Assembly: GCF_000353285.1 (NCBI RefSeq)
Contig: NZ_KB731324.1
Span: 824,577-888,576 of the forward strand
Length of the DNA: 64,000 nt
Source of the DNA: Leptolyngbya boryana PCC 6306
Lineage (GTDB): Bacteria > Cyanobacteriota > Cyanobacteriia > Leptolyngbyales > Leptolyngbyaceae
Direction of reading: 5' to 3'
The notes beneath the pieces are model-generated. The model was not told the DNA's origin. It searched no databases and was given only the letters and a program-made list of their open reading frames with translations. A program made the translations under genes and the position numbers. Below, piece after piece: positions 1-9,424 of the stretch. How positions within the stretch are numbered: position 1 is the stretch's first letter; each line of letters begins with the position of its first letter.

Positions 1-361
1 CGACTCCAACATTTGGCTCATAGCGAAACAAATCTCGCAAGTCTTGAACTAAGTTTTGATCAATTTCCTGATTCGTAATCACATTCACCGTTGACGGAGA
101 GAGCCCTACAGAACGAGGGGTTCGGGTTCCTGTCACTGTAATCTCTTCTTCAGGGACTTCTGAAGAATTAGCTTCAAGCTCGATCGAGCTTTGAGAAAGT
201 TGCTGCGCTTCGGTAATTGGGCGATCGAACTCTGATAGCTGCGTCGGAATTTTTCCCTTCTCAAGAGCTTCCTGATGCTGATTCTCATCTAGAGCAAGTA
301 CAGGGGCAGCAAGAAGCGCACTCAGAAGCAGCCCGTTCAACCCGATTAGATTGAATTTCAT
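1..361 (-). CDS. TonB-dependent outer-membrane receptor, N-terminal part (cut by window edge)
   Basis: The minus strand reads from an ATG at 361 with no stop up to the window edge, giving about 120 residues. Residues 1-24 form a signal peptide (hydrophobic LLLSALLAAPVLA). A charged linker follows, then the TonB-box-like EEITVTGTRTPR near residues 72-83. The start of a plug domain comes next (TVNVITNQEIDQNLVQDLRDLF). This order is the hallmark of outer-membrane receptors for iron-siderophores, haem or cobalamin, which take up substrate using TonB/ExbBD energy. The missing part should be the rest of the plug and the 22-strand barrel. The substrate cannot be told from this piece. Confidence 0.85.
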   Translation of the reverse strand, partial: MKFNLIGLNGLLLSALLAAPVLALDENQHQEALEKGKIPTQLSEFDRPITEAQQLSQSSIELEANSSEVPEEEITVTGTRTPRSVGLSPSTVNVITNQEIDQNLVQDLRDLFRYEPNVGV

Positions 362-671
362 GGAGTAATTAAGTTCAGAAACGACTGTAAGACAAGCATC
401 TGAGGAAATTGAATAGCGCAGTGTGGAGAAGCACGATTCTTGCAGATCGGCTCCTCTTCCCTCCTTAATAAATGAGAAGAATTTTTATTAACTTAAACAC
501 AGAATTTCACAAATGAAACTAAATGTCAATAAGCTGTATCGTATTCGCTTCACTGACATGAATTATTCGAGTGTCCGATGGTCTGTATGCATATCCTCAT
601 CAGCTGTAAACGTAAACCTAACAAAGTTCTCTGCCCTACGATCATTACCCTAATCAAGGTTGAGTTATCCT
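362..671. other. Intergenic region between divergent genes
   Basis: About 300 bases separate the receptor gene (minus) from the small exported protein (plus), so both promoters should lie here. An AT-rich stretch at 469-497 carries the imperfect inverted repeat AATAAA...TTTATT. It could be a regulator site upstream of the receptor, for example Fur, but the match to a Fur box is weak. No other structure was seen. Confidence 0.3.
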
Positions 672-1172
672 ATGGTATTTAAAGTATTCGCGCCTGTACT
701 TTTAGCTGGATTGGTAGCAGGTGCAGTTTTGCCTGCAACGGCTCAAGTCTTACCCAAACCCATGACTTGCGAAGCCACGATTCTGCTCGATCAAGGCAGT
801 AGTTTAATCTATCGACTCAATGGCATCGTGCCAAATCCCACGTCTGATCGCCCTCAAAATCCGATCGGAACCTCGATCAATATGACGGTGCAGCGTCGTG
901 ATCGCGCAGGAAACCTCCAAACTCTCTTGAATCGCGTCCGAGTCAATAATCTGGAGGACATTGCTCCAGATGCGGACTATTCTAAGTTCCCCTTTACAGG
1001 TGTGTTTCGCGGTCAATCTAACAATGGGTTTCGGCTTTATTCTGTTAGCAGTTCTACACATGGACTCTACGCCAGCTTGCGTCCTACTCGTGGACAGCCC
1101 CAGCAAATGCAAATCGTTCACTATTTGAGCCGGGGAAATTTTGTACGATCGACTGCAGGCACTTGTCGTTGA
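672..1172 (+). CDS. Small exported protein of unknown function
   Basis: This is a 166-residue protein with a clear Sec signal peptide (MVFKVFAPVLLAGLVAG...ATA-Q, cleavage near residue 24). The mature part is about 140 residues with two cysteines, the first soon after cleavage (MTCEATILL) and one at the very C-terminus (TAGTCR), suggesting a disulfide that ties the ends together. I chose the ATG at 672 over the TTG at 660 because the signal peptide starts there and AAGG lies upstream at 655. I do not recognise the family. It precedes the oxidoreductase gene by 35 bases in the same direction, but no functional link is evident. Confidence 0.7.
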   Translation: MVFKVFAPVLLAGLVAGAVLPATAQVLPKPMTCEATILLDQGSSLIYRLNGIVPNPTSDRPQNPIGTSINMTVQRRDRAGNLQTLLNRVRVNNLEDIAPDADYSKFPFTGVFRGQSNNGFRLYSVSSSTHGLYASLRPTRGQPQQMQIVHYLSRGNFVRSTAGTCR

Positions 1173-1207
1173 TCAGATGTTGCGTAATCTATCACTGAGG
1201 TCAATTT

Positions 1208-2179
1208 ATGAAAGCGATCGTTCAGACCCAATATGGTTCATCCGATACCCTGAGCTTACAGGAGGTCGATTCACCGACGATGACGGATCAGAGTGTACTC
1301 GTTAGAGTTCATGCGACATCCGTCAATTCGGGCGATTGGCATCTGATGCGGGGTAGTCCTTTTCTAGTTCGTTTTATCTATGGATCGCTACTCAAGCCCA
1401 AGCTCAAGATTCTCGGTTTTGATGTTGCAGGACGCGTAGAAGCCGTAGGCAAAGCAGTTACTCAGTTCAATCCGGGAGATGAAGTGTTTGGGGATTTGTC
1501 GGAGTGTGGATTTGGGGCATTTGCTGAGTATGTCTGTTGTCCTGAAACGGCATTAGTGCATAAGCCGATCACGGCAAGCTTTGAAGAGGCTGCGACTGTG
1601 CCCGGAGCTGCGTTAACCGCTTTGCAAGGATTGCGGGATGTGGGACAGCTTCAGCTAGGGCAGCGAGTGTTAATTAATGGTGCGTCTGGTGGGGTTGGAT
1701 CGTTTGCGGTTCAGATTGCAAAAATTCTGGGGGCTGAAGTGACGGCGGTTTGCAATTCGCAGAAACTAGAAAAAGTGCGATCGCTTGGGGCTGATCACGT
1801 CATTGACTATACGCAAATCGACATTACTCAAGCGAGACAGCAATACGACTTGATGCTAGATGCTGCGGGTTTCCGCTCTGTTTTCGACTATTTACCAACA
1901 TTAGTTCCTCAAGGGACTTATGTAATGGTCGGTGGCTCAACAGTTCGACTGTTCCAGGTGCTATTGTTTGGATCTATCATTTCCAGCATCAGCCGTCGAA
2001 AAGTAAAAGGTTTTGCGGTCAAGCCAAATCAAACCGATCTACTCACTCTGAAGGCATGGATGGAAGCTGGAAAGCTCATGCCTCTGATTGATCAGTGTTA
2101 TCCATTGAGCGAACTTCCTACCGCGATTCGCCGTCTCGAACAGCGACAAGTAACCGGGAAAGTTGCGATTCGAGTTTGA
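1208..2179 (+). CDS. NAD(P)-dependent alcohol dehydrogenase / quinone oxidoreductase (MDR superfamily)
   Basis: The 323-residue protein has the medium-chain dehydrogenase layout: a GroES-like N-terminal half (VRVHATSVNSGDWHLMRG, LGFDVAGRVEAVG, FNPGDEVFGDL) and a Rossmann half with the nucleotide-binding motif GASGGVGSFAVQIAK near residue 158. The zinc ligands of classical alcohol dehydrogenases are absent, which places it with the zinc-free quinone oxidoreductase / enoyl reductase branch (NADPH-dependent reduction of quinones or enones). Length is normal. It probably acts in the cytoplasm; the substrate is unknown. The gene ends just before the relic at 2219. Confidence 0.88.
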   Translation: MKAIVQTQYGSSDTLSLQEVDSPTMTDQSVLVRVHATSVNSGDWHLMRGSPFLVRFIYGSLLKPKLKILGFDVAGRVEAVGKAVTQFNPGDEVFGDLSECGFGAFAEYVCCPETALVHKPITASFEEAATVPGAALTALQGLRDVGQLQLGQRVLINGASGGVGSFAVQIAKILGAEVTAVCNSQKLEKVRSLGADHVIDYTQIDITQARQQYDLMLDAAGFRSVFDYLPTLVPQGTYVMVGGSTVRLFQVLLFGSIISSISRRKVKGFAVKPNQTDLLTLKAWMEAGKLMPLIDQCYPLSELPTAIRRLEQRQVTGKVAIRV

Positions 2180-2218
2180 GCGAGAAGGGCATGGAACAAC
2201 CGAGTAATGAATCAAACC

Positions 2219-2655
2219 GACGCAATCAGGTCGATACTCGATTAGAAAAAGACGTTCAACAGTCCAAAACCCCAAAAGCCTACCAAAGAGAGCATTGATT
2301 CGCTGAATCGCTTTGTGCTTTTCTCAATCATGCAATGGAGGAAACTTCAGAACTAGAATGGTCTTTGCCCGCCATTCTAGAATCGATCCAAAAACCGACC
2401 TTGACCGCAAGCACACGTCTTATGATTCAATCAGATGGGACTAACTTAATTGAGGAAGAAGCCAAAGCACAATCGACTTATCTCATTGCTCAAGTCATTG
2501 GAGCTTGGAGCGAGACATTTACGTTAACACTCAAAAGCTTTGATCCTGAAAGTGGCATTCTATTAGATTCTCTAAGCCTGCCGCCCGTCGTGTTTCAACT
2601 GTGTTTCAACCTTACTCAGGTCTGTTGCGATGTTATTGAAAATCTGGCGTGTTGA
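2219..2655 (+). pseudogene. Relic of the sigma-like and DUF1822 genes fused by deletion (paralogue of 8123-10494)
   Basis: Bases 2219-2336 match the last ~120 bases of the sigma-like gene at 9302-9424 (shared QVD..LEKD.QQSKTPKAYQ, then a decayed FAEQLCALLNH) but are interrupted by a TGA at 2296-2298. From 2335 the reading continues straight into the last third of the DUF1822 gene. ELEWSLPAILESIQKPT matches AEWSLLAILESIQSPT, and EEEAKAQSTYLIAQ matches EEEAKARSAYLIAQ. Everything between, the 3' junction of one gene and the first ~270 codons of the other, is missing. An ORF of 106 codons remains from ATG 2335 and overlaps the CHAT gene start by 26 bases. It may still be translated and couple to that gene, but it is only a fragment. 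Confidence 0.85.
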
Positions 2656-4888
2656 GCAAACTTGTTTATTCGAGCTAGTCTGGAATGAGGCGCACACGCT
2701 CAGCGCAAAACTCATCTATCCAGAAACCCTGACGACGCTCTATCAAACCTGGAAAAACACTTACCTCCAGTTTTATCGCTCAACCTTACGTGCCCGTCCC
2801 GGTCTCGTGCTGAACTTAGAAGAACCTGAGATTGATTGGCGCACTCGCCTGGTTCAAGCAGAAGCCACGTTTTTAGCAGAATTTCACTACTGGGTAAATA
2901 GCGCAGAACTACTAGAAATTCGACGACAAATTACTCGTTCTAAAACTTCAACCCTCTATCTGCGTTGCGATTCTCCAGAGATTGTTAAACTTCCTTGGGA
3001 ATCTTGGCAGATTGGCTCAGAATTCGGCTCTGGTCAACCGATTCATGTGATCCGAACTTCAGTTGCTCTCTGTGCTGAACAAGCGAAACCCGTTCGTCGA
3101 ACTAGAAATCGGATCTTAGTCATTCTTGGCGATGAAACTGGCTTGAACTTTGAAGCTGAACGTGCTGCCTTACAGCAGTTAGATCATCGCACTGAAATTA
3201 GCTTAGTTGGGTGGCAACCAGCGATCCGAACACCTGAGTTATTGCAACAGATTAAGACTGCGATCGCTGATCCCGAAGGTTGGGACATTCTCTTTTTTGC
3301 AGGACATAGCAACGAAACCGCGCTCACGGGCGGAGAACTCGGTATTGCTCCAAACACTTCAATTCTCATGAGTGAAATTGCACCGCAGCTAAAAACGGCT
3401 CAAGAACGCGGATTGCAATTTGCGATTTTCAACTCCTGTAACGGTTTGAGCATTGCAGAATTGCTGATCAAGCTAGGGTTGAATCAAGTTGTTGTGATGC
3501 GTGAGCCAATTCGTGATGATGTTGCAAAAGACTTTCTGATTCACTTTTTAAGATATCTATCGAGTCATCAAGATGCTCAAGAGGCAACGATCTCAGCGTG
3601 TCAGTTCCTCAAACTAGAGAAGAATTTAACTTATCCTTCAGCCTATCTCATTCCATCTTTATTTTCTCATCCTCAAGCTCAACCTTTTCGGCTCTTCACA
3701 CCGAGTTGGAAGACACAGCTTAGACGATGGAAACCGAAGTGCCGAGAAGCGATCGTACTCAGCTTATTCGCAATTCTAAGTAGTTGGCTCCCGATCCAAA
3801 GTGCCCTGATTGATCAACGTCAACTCGCACAAGCCTTGTATCGCCAGATTACTCGCCAAGGAATTCAGGCAACCGCCCCTTCAACTTTGCTCATTCAAAT
3901 CAATGAAGAATCCCTACAAAAAGATGGCATCAAATTAATTGAGCAGAATCTCGATCGCCGATATCTTGCGAAAGTTATCGATCGCATTTCGCAATCAGAG
4001 AGTTCTGTCATTGGCATTAACTATCTATTGTTTCGGCATCAACCGAGTAGCGATCGCATCTTCGCAAAATCTCTTCAATCAGCGACTAAATCCGGTAAGC
4101 AAATCGTTTTCTCAGCCACTCAAGATGTTCAATCCTATCAAGCTTGGGTGACAGCTTTACCAGAGTTCACGAAATTTGGTAGCAGTGGAGATATGGACTT
4201 GCTAGGCGATCCAGCCTTTTATGCACGATTGATTGGTGACACTTCAGCCCAAACTGAGATGCTCCCTTTCGCTTACCAAGTCGTGCGATCGTGTAATCCA
4301 AAAGCACTCAATCGACAAAATGAACACCTCTATTTTCATCCAATCACTCAATTCTCTGCTTTATTTGGGCAAACCTGGCTTCACCCTTTAGTCGATTTCT
4401 CAATTCCGCCCAAGCAAGTCTATGATGCAGTTCCAAGCTGGCAATACTTACAGAATCGAGATAATCCGAACAATGAAATTGTCTTGGTCGTTCCTGGTGG
4501 ACAACTCGATGCAGGAGTTCTGCCTGGGGAAGATTATTTTAGTACTCCACTTGCCTTCAAATTTTGGCAACCGAACGCAACTAGAAAGATGTCAGGAGGA
4601 ACAATTCATGCTTATTTGATTCATAGTTTAGTAGCTCACCGTATGATTCTTCCAATTCCTGATCTTTGGATTATCATCATTGCTGCGATCGCTGGTAAAA
4701 GCACAATCATTTTAATCACTCAGAAAAAACTCAACTGTAAATGGTTTTTCATTGTCCCAATTCTCTATGGCTTAGTTAGCTTACAGTTCTACATTTCTTC
4801 CCAAGTTCTGATCCCATTTCTACTACCCACGCTGACCTATCTTGCATTTCTAGCTCAACTCAATCTCAAACCTCAGTCAAATGATTAA
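2630..4888 (+). CDS. CHAT-domain (caspase-fold) protein with CHASE2 sensor and membrane segments
   Basis: The 752-residue protein has an N-terminal region of about 160 residues. A CHAT peptidase domain follows, with the caspase-type dyad visible as FFAGHS (His226) and FNSCNG (Cys270). One membrane segment lies near 376-396, then a CHASE2 extracytoplasmic sensor domain at about 400-650. Up to three hydrophobic segments end the chain (about 665-745). The layout puts the protease domain in the cytoplasm and CHASE2 outside, suggesting a receptor-like protease triggered by an external signal. That is inference. The start overlaps the relic ORF before it, and the end overlaps the next gene by 8 bases. 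A homologous N-terminal fragment of this gene survives at 10498-10580. Confidence 0.88.
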   Translation: MLLKIWRVEQTCLFELVWNEAHTLSAKLIYPETLTTLYQTWKNTYLQFYRSTLRARPGLVLNLEEPEIDWRTRLVQAEATFLAEFHYWVNSAELLEIRRQITRSKTSTLYLRCDSPEIVKLPWESWQIGSEFGSGQPIHVIRTSVALCAEQAKPVRRTRNRILVILGDETGLNFEAERAALQQLDHRTEISLVGWQPAIRTPELLQQIKTAIADPEGWDILFFAGHSNETALTGGELGIAPNTSILMSEIAPQLKTAQERGLQFAIFNSCNGLSIAELLIKLGLNQVVVMREPIRDDVAKDFLIHFLRYLSSHQDAQEATISACQFLKLEKNLTYPSAYLIPSLFSHPQAQPFRLFTPSWKTQLRRWKPKCREAIVLSLFAILSSWLPIQSALIDQRQLAQALYRQITRQGIQATAPSTLLIQINEESLQKDGIKLIEQNLDRRYLAKVIDRISQSESSVIGINYLLFRHQPSSDRIFAKSLQSATKSGKQIVFSATQDVQSYQAWVTALPEFTKFGSSGDMDLLGDPAFYARLIGDTSAQTEMLPFAYQVVRSCNPKALNRQNEHLYFHPITQFSALFGQTWLHPLVDFSIPPKQVYDAVPSWQYLQNRDNPNNEIVLVVPGGQLDAGVLPGEDYFSTPLAFKFWQPNATRKMSGGTIHAYLIHSLVAHRMILPIPDLWIIIIAAIAGKSTIILITQKKLNCKWFFIVPILYGLVSLQFYISSQVLIPFLLPTLTYLAFLAQLNLKPQSND

Positions 4889-5573
4889 ACAAACTCTAGT
4901 TCTGATGAGCTTTCTGGTCGCATCTCCGGTTGTTGTGCTAGCGGATGCTCCTGTTCATGCACAACAGCGCTCAAATTGGCAAGAATTCTTTCAGCGAATT
5001 GTCTCCCGTTCTCCGCTTCCTCGCAAAAGAGGCGGCGGTCGTGAAGGTCTTTTGGGTTGGCAAGTGCTGACTCCTGGCAGTTTGTCACAACAACTATGGA
5101 CATTGCAACCGATTTTAGTTTGGCGATCGCAGCCTAATGGAAAATTAGTTCCCGATCGTGCTGAAATTCTTCCGGCAGGTTCAGGCTCTCCCATTTGGAG
5201 CCAACGAATCCAGCCAAGTCGGACAACACCGATCATAGCTAAACTGGAGCCTGGTAAAACTTATGTCTTGCGATTCTCAAAGTGGAATGCTGACCTGAAG
5301 AAAGATGAGGTGATCATCGGGTGGGACATTGAAGTGATGCCAACTGCACAACGGCAGAAAGTCGCCGCAGCGCTCAATCGCCTCAACAAAAATCTCAAGC
5401 CTGTAGAACGATTGCAGCGAAGAATTGAGGTGCTCGCATCCTTCGGATTATGGTCTGATGTCGTTCAAGAGATTGAACAATCAAAGGTGTCTGCCCGCGA
5501 TCGTCAGACCGCAATCAATGATCTACTCACACAGCTAGAAGATTCGGCGGGTTCAACCCGTATCAGAAAGTAA
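4881..5573 (+). CDS. Exported protein at the DUF928-like position of the CHAT operon
   Basis: The 230-residue protein has a signal peptide (MIKQTLVLMSFLVASPVVVLADAPVHA). Its central domain is compact and rich in beta strands (GWQVLTPG, QLWTLQPILVWR, LEPGKTYVLRFS, IIGWDIEVM), and its helical C-terminal tail is charged (KVAAALNRLNK...ERLQRRIEVLA). Small exported proteins such as DUF928 commonly follow CHAT/CHASE2 genes in cyanobacteria. The fold impression is similar but I cannot confirm membership. The gene overlaps the CHAT gene by 8 bases, so the two are translationally coupled and probably act together, this one in the periplasm. Confidence 0.72.
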   Translation: MIKQTLVLMSFLVASPVVVLADAPVHAQQRSNWQEFFQRIVSRSPLPRKRGGGREGLLGWQVLTPGSLSQQLWTLQPILVWRSQPNGKLVPDRAEILPAGSGSPIWSQRIQPSRTTPIIAKLEPGKTYVLRFSKWNADLKKDEVIIGWDIEVMPTAQRQKVAAALNRLNKNLKPVERLQRRIEVLASFGLWSDVVQEIEQSKVSARDRQTAINDLLTQLEDSAGSTRIRK

Positions 5574-5806
5574 GTTCGCTGGCGGTTTTGAAAAGAATGA
5601 TCTAATGTCCATATTGTCAATCGAACCAAATCGTCAAACACGGACACTGCACGGGAAAAAAGCGGTAGAATTGCATGAATTTCGGATTCATGATCCCGAA
5701 GATGGGTGAGAATTGGGCGCTGAAGTTGCGAAAATACGCACTATGCTCAAAGAAACGTTTTGTACCCATCACTGAAGCGCCCTTGCAGTCGCTTCGTTTT
5801 GATGTC

Positions 5807-7873
5807 TCAAATGATCTCAAATGAGAGAGAAAGAACTGCAACATCATCACTACTTACTTTGTAGAAAGAGCTTTCTGGCTGTCGATCGAGATCCGAAAGA
5901 AGATTGTCAATGGCATCAATTCCTCGCTGATCTGCAATCGTAACTGGAGTACGATGTGATTCTTCTGCTAGCGTTCTCATTTGCTGATAGGTTCTCGTCA
6001 ATGGATTACGACTTGCAACGATTAAAGCTTCACCCCGTCCAGCAGCCGGAGGTGCGATTCGGAACGATTCGCTTGGGTCAGGGATCAGTCGATTCGCTTG
6101 GGCAGAAACTTCACCACTTAAGCTTTCACGAATGTAGTCATTGGGGAAAATGATCGAGAAGCGACCATTTGGACTGATCAGGGCAATGAGTAAATAGAGC
6201 GGTACACGATCGCGGTTCGTAATTTGAAGTTGGCAAGGCGTTCTTGCACGAATTGGCTGACTTGGTGTTGGCAAATTTCTGTAAGTACTTGCTTTTGCAA
6301 TAATCTGCCCTGGTTGACTTTGAGGATAAAGTGAAACTTCGAGCTTCAATTTAGAACTGTTAGGGTTGAGGGTTTGGCGAATTAGATGTGCGGCGAAGAG
6401 TCCCTGGAATTTTGGGGTAAGACGGACAATCGCCTTTGAAAGCGATTCTCCAGGTTGCTCGAAAGAATCAGGGAGAAGTTCTAAGCTTGGTGAAAACAGC
6501 GCAATACTATTGCGAGGTACAGAGGTCGTTTGAGCAGTGACTCGACTGAGAATGTAATGTACCGATTGAGGATAGGAACCATCAGGGCGAGCAGGAATAA
6601 ATTCAATTCGGGAATCTTGACCTTGAGGAGCCTGATTGCCTAGCGATGAATCTAGACCAATTCGGAGTTTTATCGTCTTCGAGATCACTCTTGACGTTTC
6701 TTTGAGTAATGCACCCGGAACAAGATTTCCGGTCAGCGTTGCAGTTGCGATTAAGCCTTTTCGCTGAGTAATCGTAACTGTTGCTGTTCCTTCTAAAGTT
6801 GAAAACTGAGACTCACTACCAAATGCTTCGAGCGTTTTTTTATCTAACCCTCCAAGCCAGAGGGTTGCTTGATTGCGTTGAATCGATCGAACAACTGCTT
6901 GAGCCGCTTGGTTTACAGGAGAAGTGAAGTAGATGGGCTGTGTTTTCACTTCTGGCTTAGAATCGAAAACAGGCTCTTGAAAGCCTGTAGCAGTGAGTAG
7001 AGATCGCGTAATCATTGCCTCTGCATCGGTTAAACTGCTCGTCGTTTCCCAAAGATATTGAGTCAGACAGTAAGTAAATAAGCCTGAAGAAACATCCGCT
7101 ACATCGCTTTCTTTAGCAATTTGATTTGCAGTTGCAGCCGCTAAGACAATGCCTTTTGCTGTTCCTGCTTTTCTACGATCGCGCAATTCCTGTGATGAAA
7201 TGCCTAATTTTCTCATCCAGTTTTTCTGATAAGCAATTTCATCAGCACTCGGTTGATAGAAAGCATGACTTGCATCGGCTCGAACTCTCTCACTGCCACG
7301 AGTTCCGCCACCTGAGTAGCAGCAATCCAGTACTGCGGTAACATTCTCTGTTTTTAGGGCTGACATGAGTAAGAACAATGTCTTACCCATGATGTCATCG
7401 ACGCTCTGATCGGCATTGCGATAATCGGCTCTAGCAGGGACGAAAGCGCTATTTGCTTGATCTGAAGTGATCGCATCCGAATCAAAGAGTCGAGAACCGT
7501 GCCCTGAGAAATGAAAGACAACAATATCGCCAGGTCTTGCTTGCTGGATGAGGTGCGCTTCAAAGGTTTGGAGAATATTGCTGCGGGTTGCATCTTGGTT
7601 GATTAAAATTTTGATATCTGAAGGCTTGAAGCCGAATCGATGGATCAGCAGTTCGCGTTGAAGTTGGACATCGGTTTCGCAACCTGTTAGGGGGGAAAGT
7701 CCGCGATGATTATCCTGCCTAACTCCGAAGGAATTACTCGTTTCCAAATAGCTATTAATTCCAACTAAGAACGCGAGTTTGCGAGAACTTGATTGTGCCA
7801 AAACTTGACCATATCGGCTTGCCTGAGCAAGATATAGCGCACCTGCTGCTTGAAGAAAATGACGACGTTTCAT
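5807..7873 (-). CDS. Tat-exported caspase-family (peptidase C14 / metacaspase-like) protein with C-terminal DUF4384-like domain
   Basis: The 688-residue protein starts with a twin-arginine signal (MKRRHFLQAAGALYLAQ), so it should be exported folded. The caspase domain runs from about residue 31 (RKLAFLVGINSYL) to 320. The catalytic dyad is in HFSGHGS (His125) and LDCCYSG (Cys185). A substrate-pocket-like AFVPARADYR lies between them. Residues about 420-650 form a second domain with a surface-protein, DUF4384-like character (YLLIALISPNGRFSIIFPND). Bacterial metacaspase-like enzymes cleave after Arg/Lys; the target here is unknown. The gene is divergent from the sigma-like gene at 8123, and the shared 250-base gap contains the CGGAATTCCG palindrome. 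Confidence 0.9.
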   Translation of the reverse strand: MKRRHFLQAAGALYLAQASRYGQVLAQSSSRKLAFLVGINSYLETSNSFGVRQDNHRGLSPLTGCETDVQLQRELLIHRFGFKPSDIKILINQDATRSNILQTFEAHLIQQARPGDIVVFHFSGHGSRLFDSDAITSDQANSAFVPARADYRNADQSVDDIMGKTLFLLMSALKTENVTAVLDCCYSGGGTRGSERVRADASHAFYQPSADEIAYQKNWMRKLGISSQELRDRRKAGTAKGIVLAAATANQIAKESDVADVSSGLFTYCLTQYLWETTSSLTDAEAMITRSLLTATGFQEPVFDSKPEVKTQPIYFTSPVNQAAQAVVRSIQRNQATLWLGGLDKKTLEAFGSESQFSTLEGTATVTITQRKGLIATATLTGNLVPGALLKETSRVISKTIKLRIGLDSSLGNQAPQGQDSRIEFIPARPDGSYPQSVHYILSRVTAQTTSVPRNSIALFSPSLELLPDSFEQPGESLSKAIVRLTPKFQGLFAAHLIRQTLNPNSSKLKLEVSLYPQSQPGQIIAKASTYRNLPTPSQPIRARTPCQLQITNRDRVPLYLLIALISPNGRFSIIFPNDYIRESLSGEVSAQANRLIPDPSESFRIAPPAAGRGEALIVASRNPLTRTYQQMRTLAEESHRTPVTIADQRGIDAIDNLLSDLDRQPESSFYKVSSDDVAVLSLSFEII

Positions 7874-8022
7874 AGTCTTTCTCTACTCAACGTTAAGAAG
7901 AGTGCGGTGGTGAGTGGATTGATTCGACTCAAGCATGTCAGAAAACGGCACATCGTCAGATATTCCTTAATCGGTTAGACAGGTTAGTATCAAGATTTTA
8001 TTTTCCTTTCTTCTCACTTGAA

Positions 8023-8038
8023 TTACGGAATTCCGAAA
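8023..8038. promoter_or_regulatory. Palindromic site TTACGGAATTCCGAAA in the divergent promoter region
   Basis: The core CGGAATTCCG (8026-8035) is a perfect dyad in the gap between the caspase gene (minus) and the sigma-like gene (plus), 87 nt before the ATG at 8123. The same 13 bases TTACGGAATTCCG occur 83 nt before the TPR-CHAT start codon at 24407. I infer an operator for a shared regulator of these caspase-fold genes; the binding protein is unknown. Confidence 0.45.
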
Positions 8039-8122
8039 AGTTGTCGAGAATCCTTGCAATATGCATAACTTCCTCCGGGAAGTATAATTTGATTTCTCTG
8101 ATTGCTAGGAATTGAGGTGAGT

Positions 8123-9424
8123 ATGGATGATCTCGTCAAATACTGGACACTAATCTGCATCAACCCGGCAGGCGGTTACCGAACAGAGAAAAGCGCGATC
8201 GCACACCGCTATATTACTCAGAACTATTCGCACATTTCCGAATCGCAACACTTACAGCAGCAGTTGGTTTACGCCTATCAACAGGGCTTCACAGAAGCAG
8301 AACTTTGTCTTCGCTGCTTTATCTCACATTGCACACTGGAAGAATGTAGCTCTATCGCACGCCAGTTTGGTGAGTACTATCAATTTCATCAATTCGATCT
8401 GCTGACCTATGTGCTAGATGATGATGGTTCACTCTCGACTGAATACAGCCCATTGTCCAAAAGAATTCTAGCAAGCTACAATCCAGCGATCGCAACATTG
8501 AATACTTGGGCAACTCGATTGGTTCGACAACATCCAGAACTGAATCAATTTTTTAAGCAACAGGGTTTATTCTTAAAAAGCGATTGGGCAATTCTCAACA
8601 GTACAACCTCAAAACAATTGCAGCGCATCTTAAAAGAACGATTTTACTGGTCAGCAGAAACGATTCAAACTGCCATTCTGTATCTTGAAAGCTATCATGC
8701 GGTGTATTTGAACGATCGCATTGCTGCAGGAAGTCAAGGCAGATGTAAAGAGCCAACTTCTGAGCAGTTGCAGCGAATGGTAGAGTATTTGCAGCCGAAG
8801 ATCGTTTCTCCCAATCAAATTTTGAATCAGTTACTTGCGATCGCGCATTGTCTTCGACAACATCGTCTCAATCGGTACCAGACTGAATCGATCGAGGATA
8901 AAGCAATTCAAGCGAAGGCAGAACATCCGAGTCATTCGGAGGCTGATCCCGCAGAAGAATTTTTAAATTACTATCGCGCTCAATTCTTAAAATGTTTGAA
9001 TGCGTCTTTAGAAATTGTGATTCACGATTACACCAGTCGTTTAAAAGGTCAAAAAGTTGATCAATTCTTGACAGCATTGAAACTGCTTTATTGTCAGCGC
9101 GTAACCATGACCCAGATTGCTGATCAGCTTGATCTCAAGCGTCAAGACAACGTTGCACGACTTTTAAAATTAAAAACGCTGCGTGCTGATGTCGGGTTGC
9201 ATATGCTCAAAGGGCTGAAACAGGATATCCGAGAGACGGCCCAAACCTTCATCGATCCAGAGCGACTGACTCAGTTTGCAGAAGCGATCGATCTCGCATT
9301 GCGCGATCAAGTCGATGCTCTGCTAGAAAAGGATGCTCAACAATCCAAAACGCCAAAAGCCTATCAAAGCAATAATCTGTTTGCTGAACAACTTTGTGCC
9401 TTGCTTAATCATTCCGGAGCATGA
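8123..9424 (+). CDS. Sigma-70-like / HTH protein of the DUF1822-CHAT module
   Basis: The 433-residue protein shares the character of cyanobacterial proteins encoded before DUF1822 and CHAT genes. It has an N-terminal helical region (ISHCTLEECSSIARQFGEYYQFHQFDLLTYVLDD), then a sigma-region-2-like part (FNP-type YNPAIATLNTWATRLVRQHPELN). Near the C-terminus a helix-turn-helix resembling sigma region 4 is visible (VTMTQIADQLDLKRQDNVARL). It may direct RNA polymerase to the module or act as a diverged non-sigma regulator. I chose ATG 8123 because GAGG stands 5 bases upstream; a TTG at 8102 is weaker. The stop overlaps the next start in an ATGA arrangement. A relic of its 3' end lies at 2219. Confidence 0.7.
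   Translation: MDDLVKYWTLICINPAGGYRTEKSAIAHRYITQNYSHISESQHLQQQLVYAYQQGFTEAELCLRCFISHCTLEECSSIARQFGEYYQFHQFDLLTYVLDDDGSLSTEYSPLSKRILASYNPAIATLNTWATRLVRQHPELNQFFKQQGLFLKSDWAILNSTTSKQLQRILKERFYWSAETIQTAILYLESYHAVYLNDRIAAGSQGRCKEPTSEQLQRMVEYLQPKIVSPNQILNQLLAIAHCLRQHRLNRYQTESIEDKAIQAKAEHPSHSEADPAEEFLNYYRAQFLKCLNASLEIVIHDYTSRLKGQKVDQFLTALKLLYCQRVTMTQIADQLDLKRQDNVARLLKLKTLRADVGLHMLKGLKQDIRETAQTFIDPERLTQFAEAIDLALRDQVDALLEKDAQQSKTPKAYQSNNLFAEQLCALLNHSGA

Noticed and set aside
469-497. Fur box before the TonB receptor gene
   Set aside because: The inverted repeat is short and a poor match; not enough to call a specific regulator.
5617-5850. Minus-strand ORF of 77 codons overlapping the end of the caspase gene
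   Set aside because: No RBS, overlaps the caspase reading frame by 44 bases, and the composition is not protein-like; I keep 5574-5806 as an intergenic gap.
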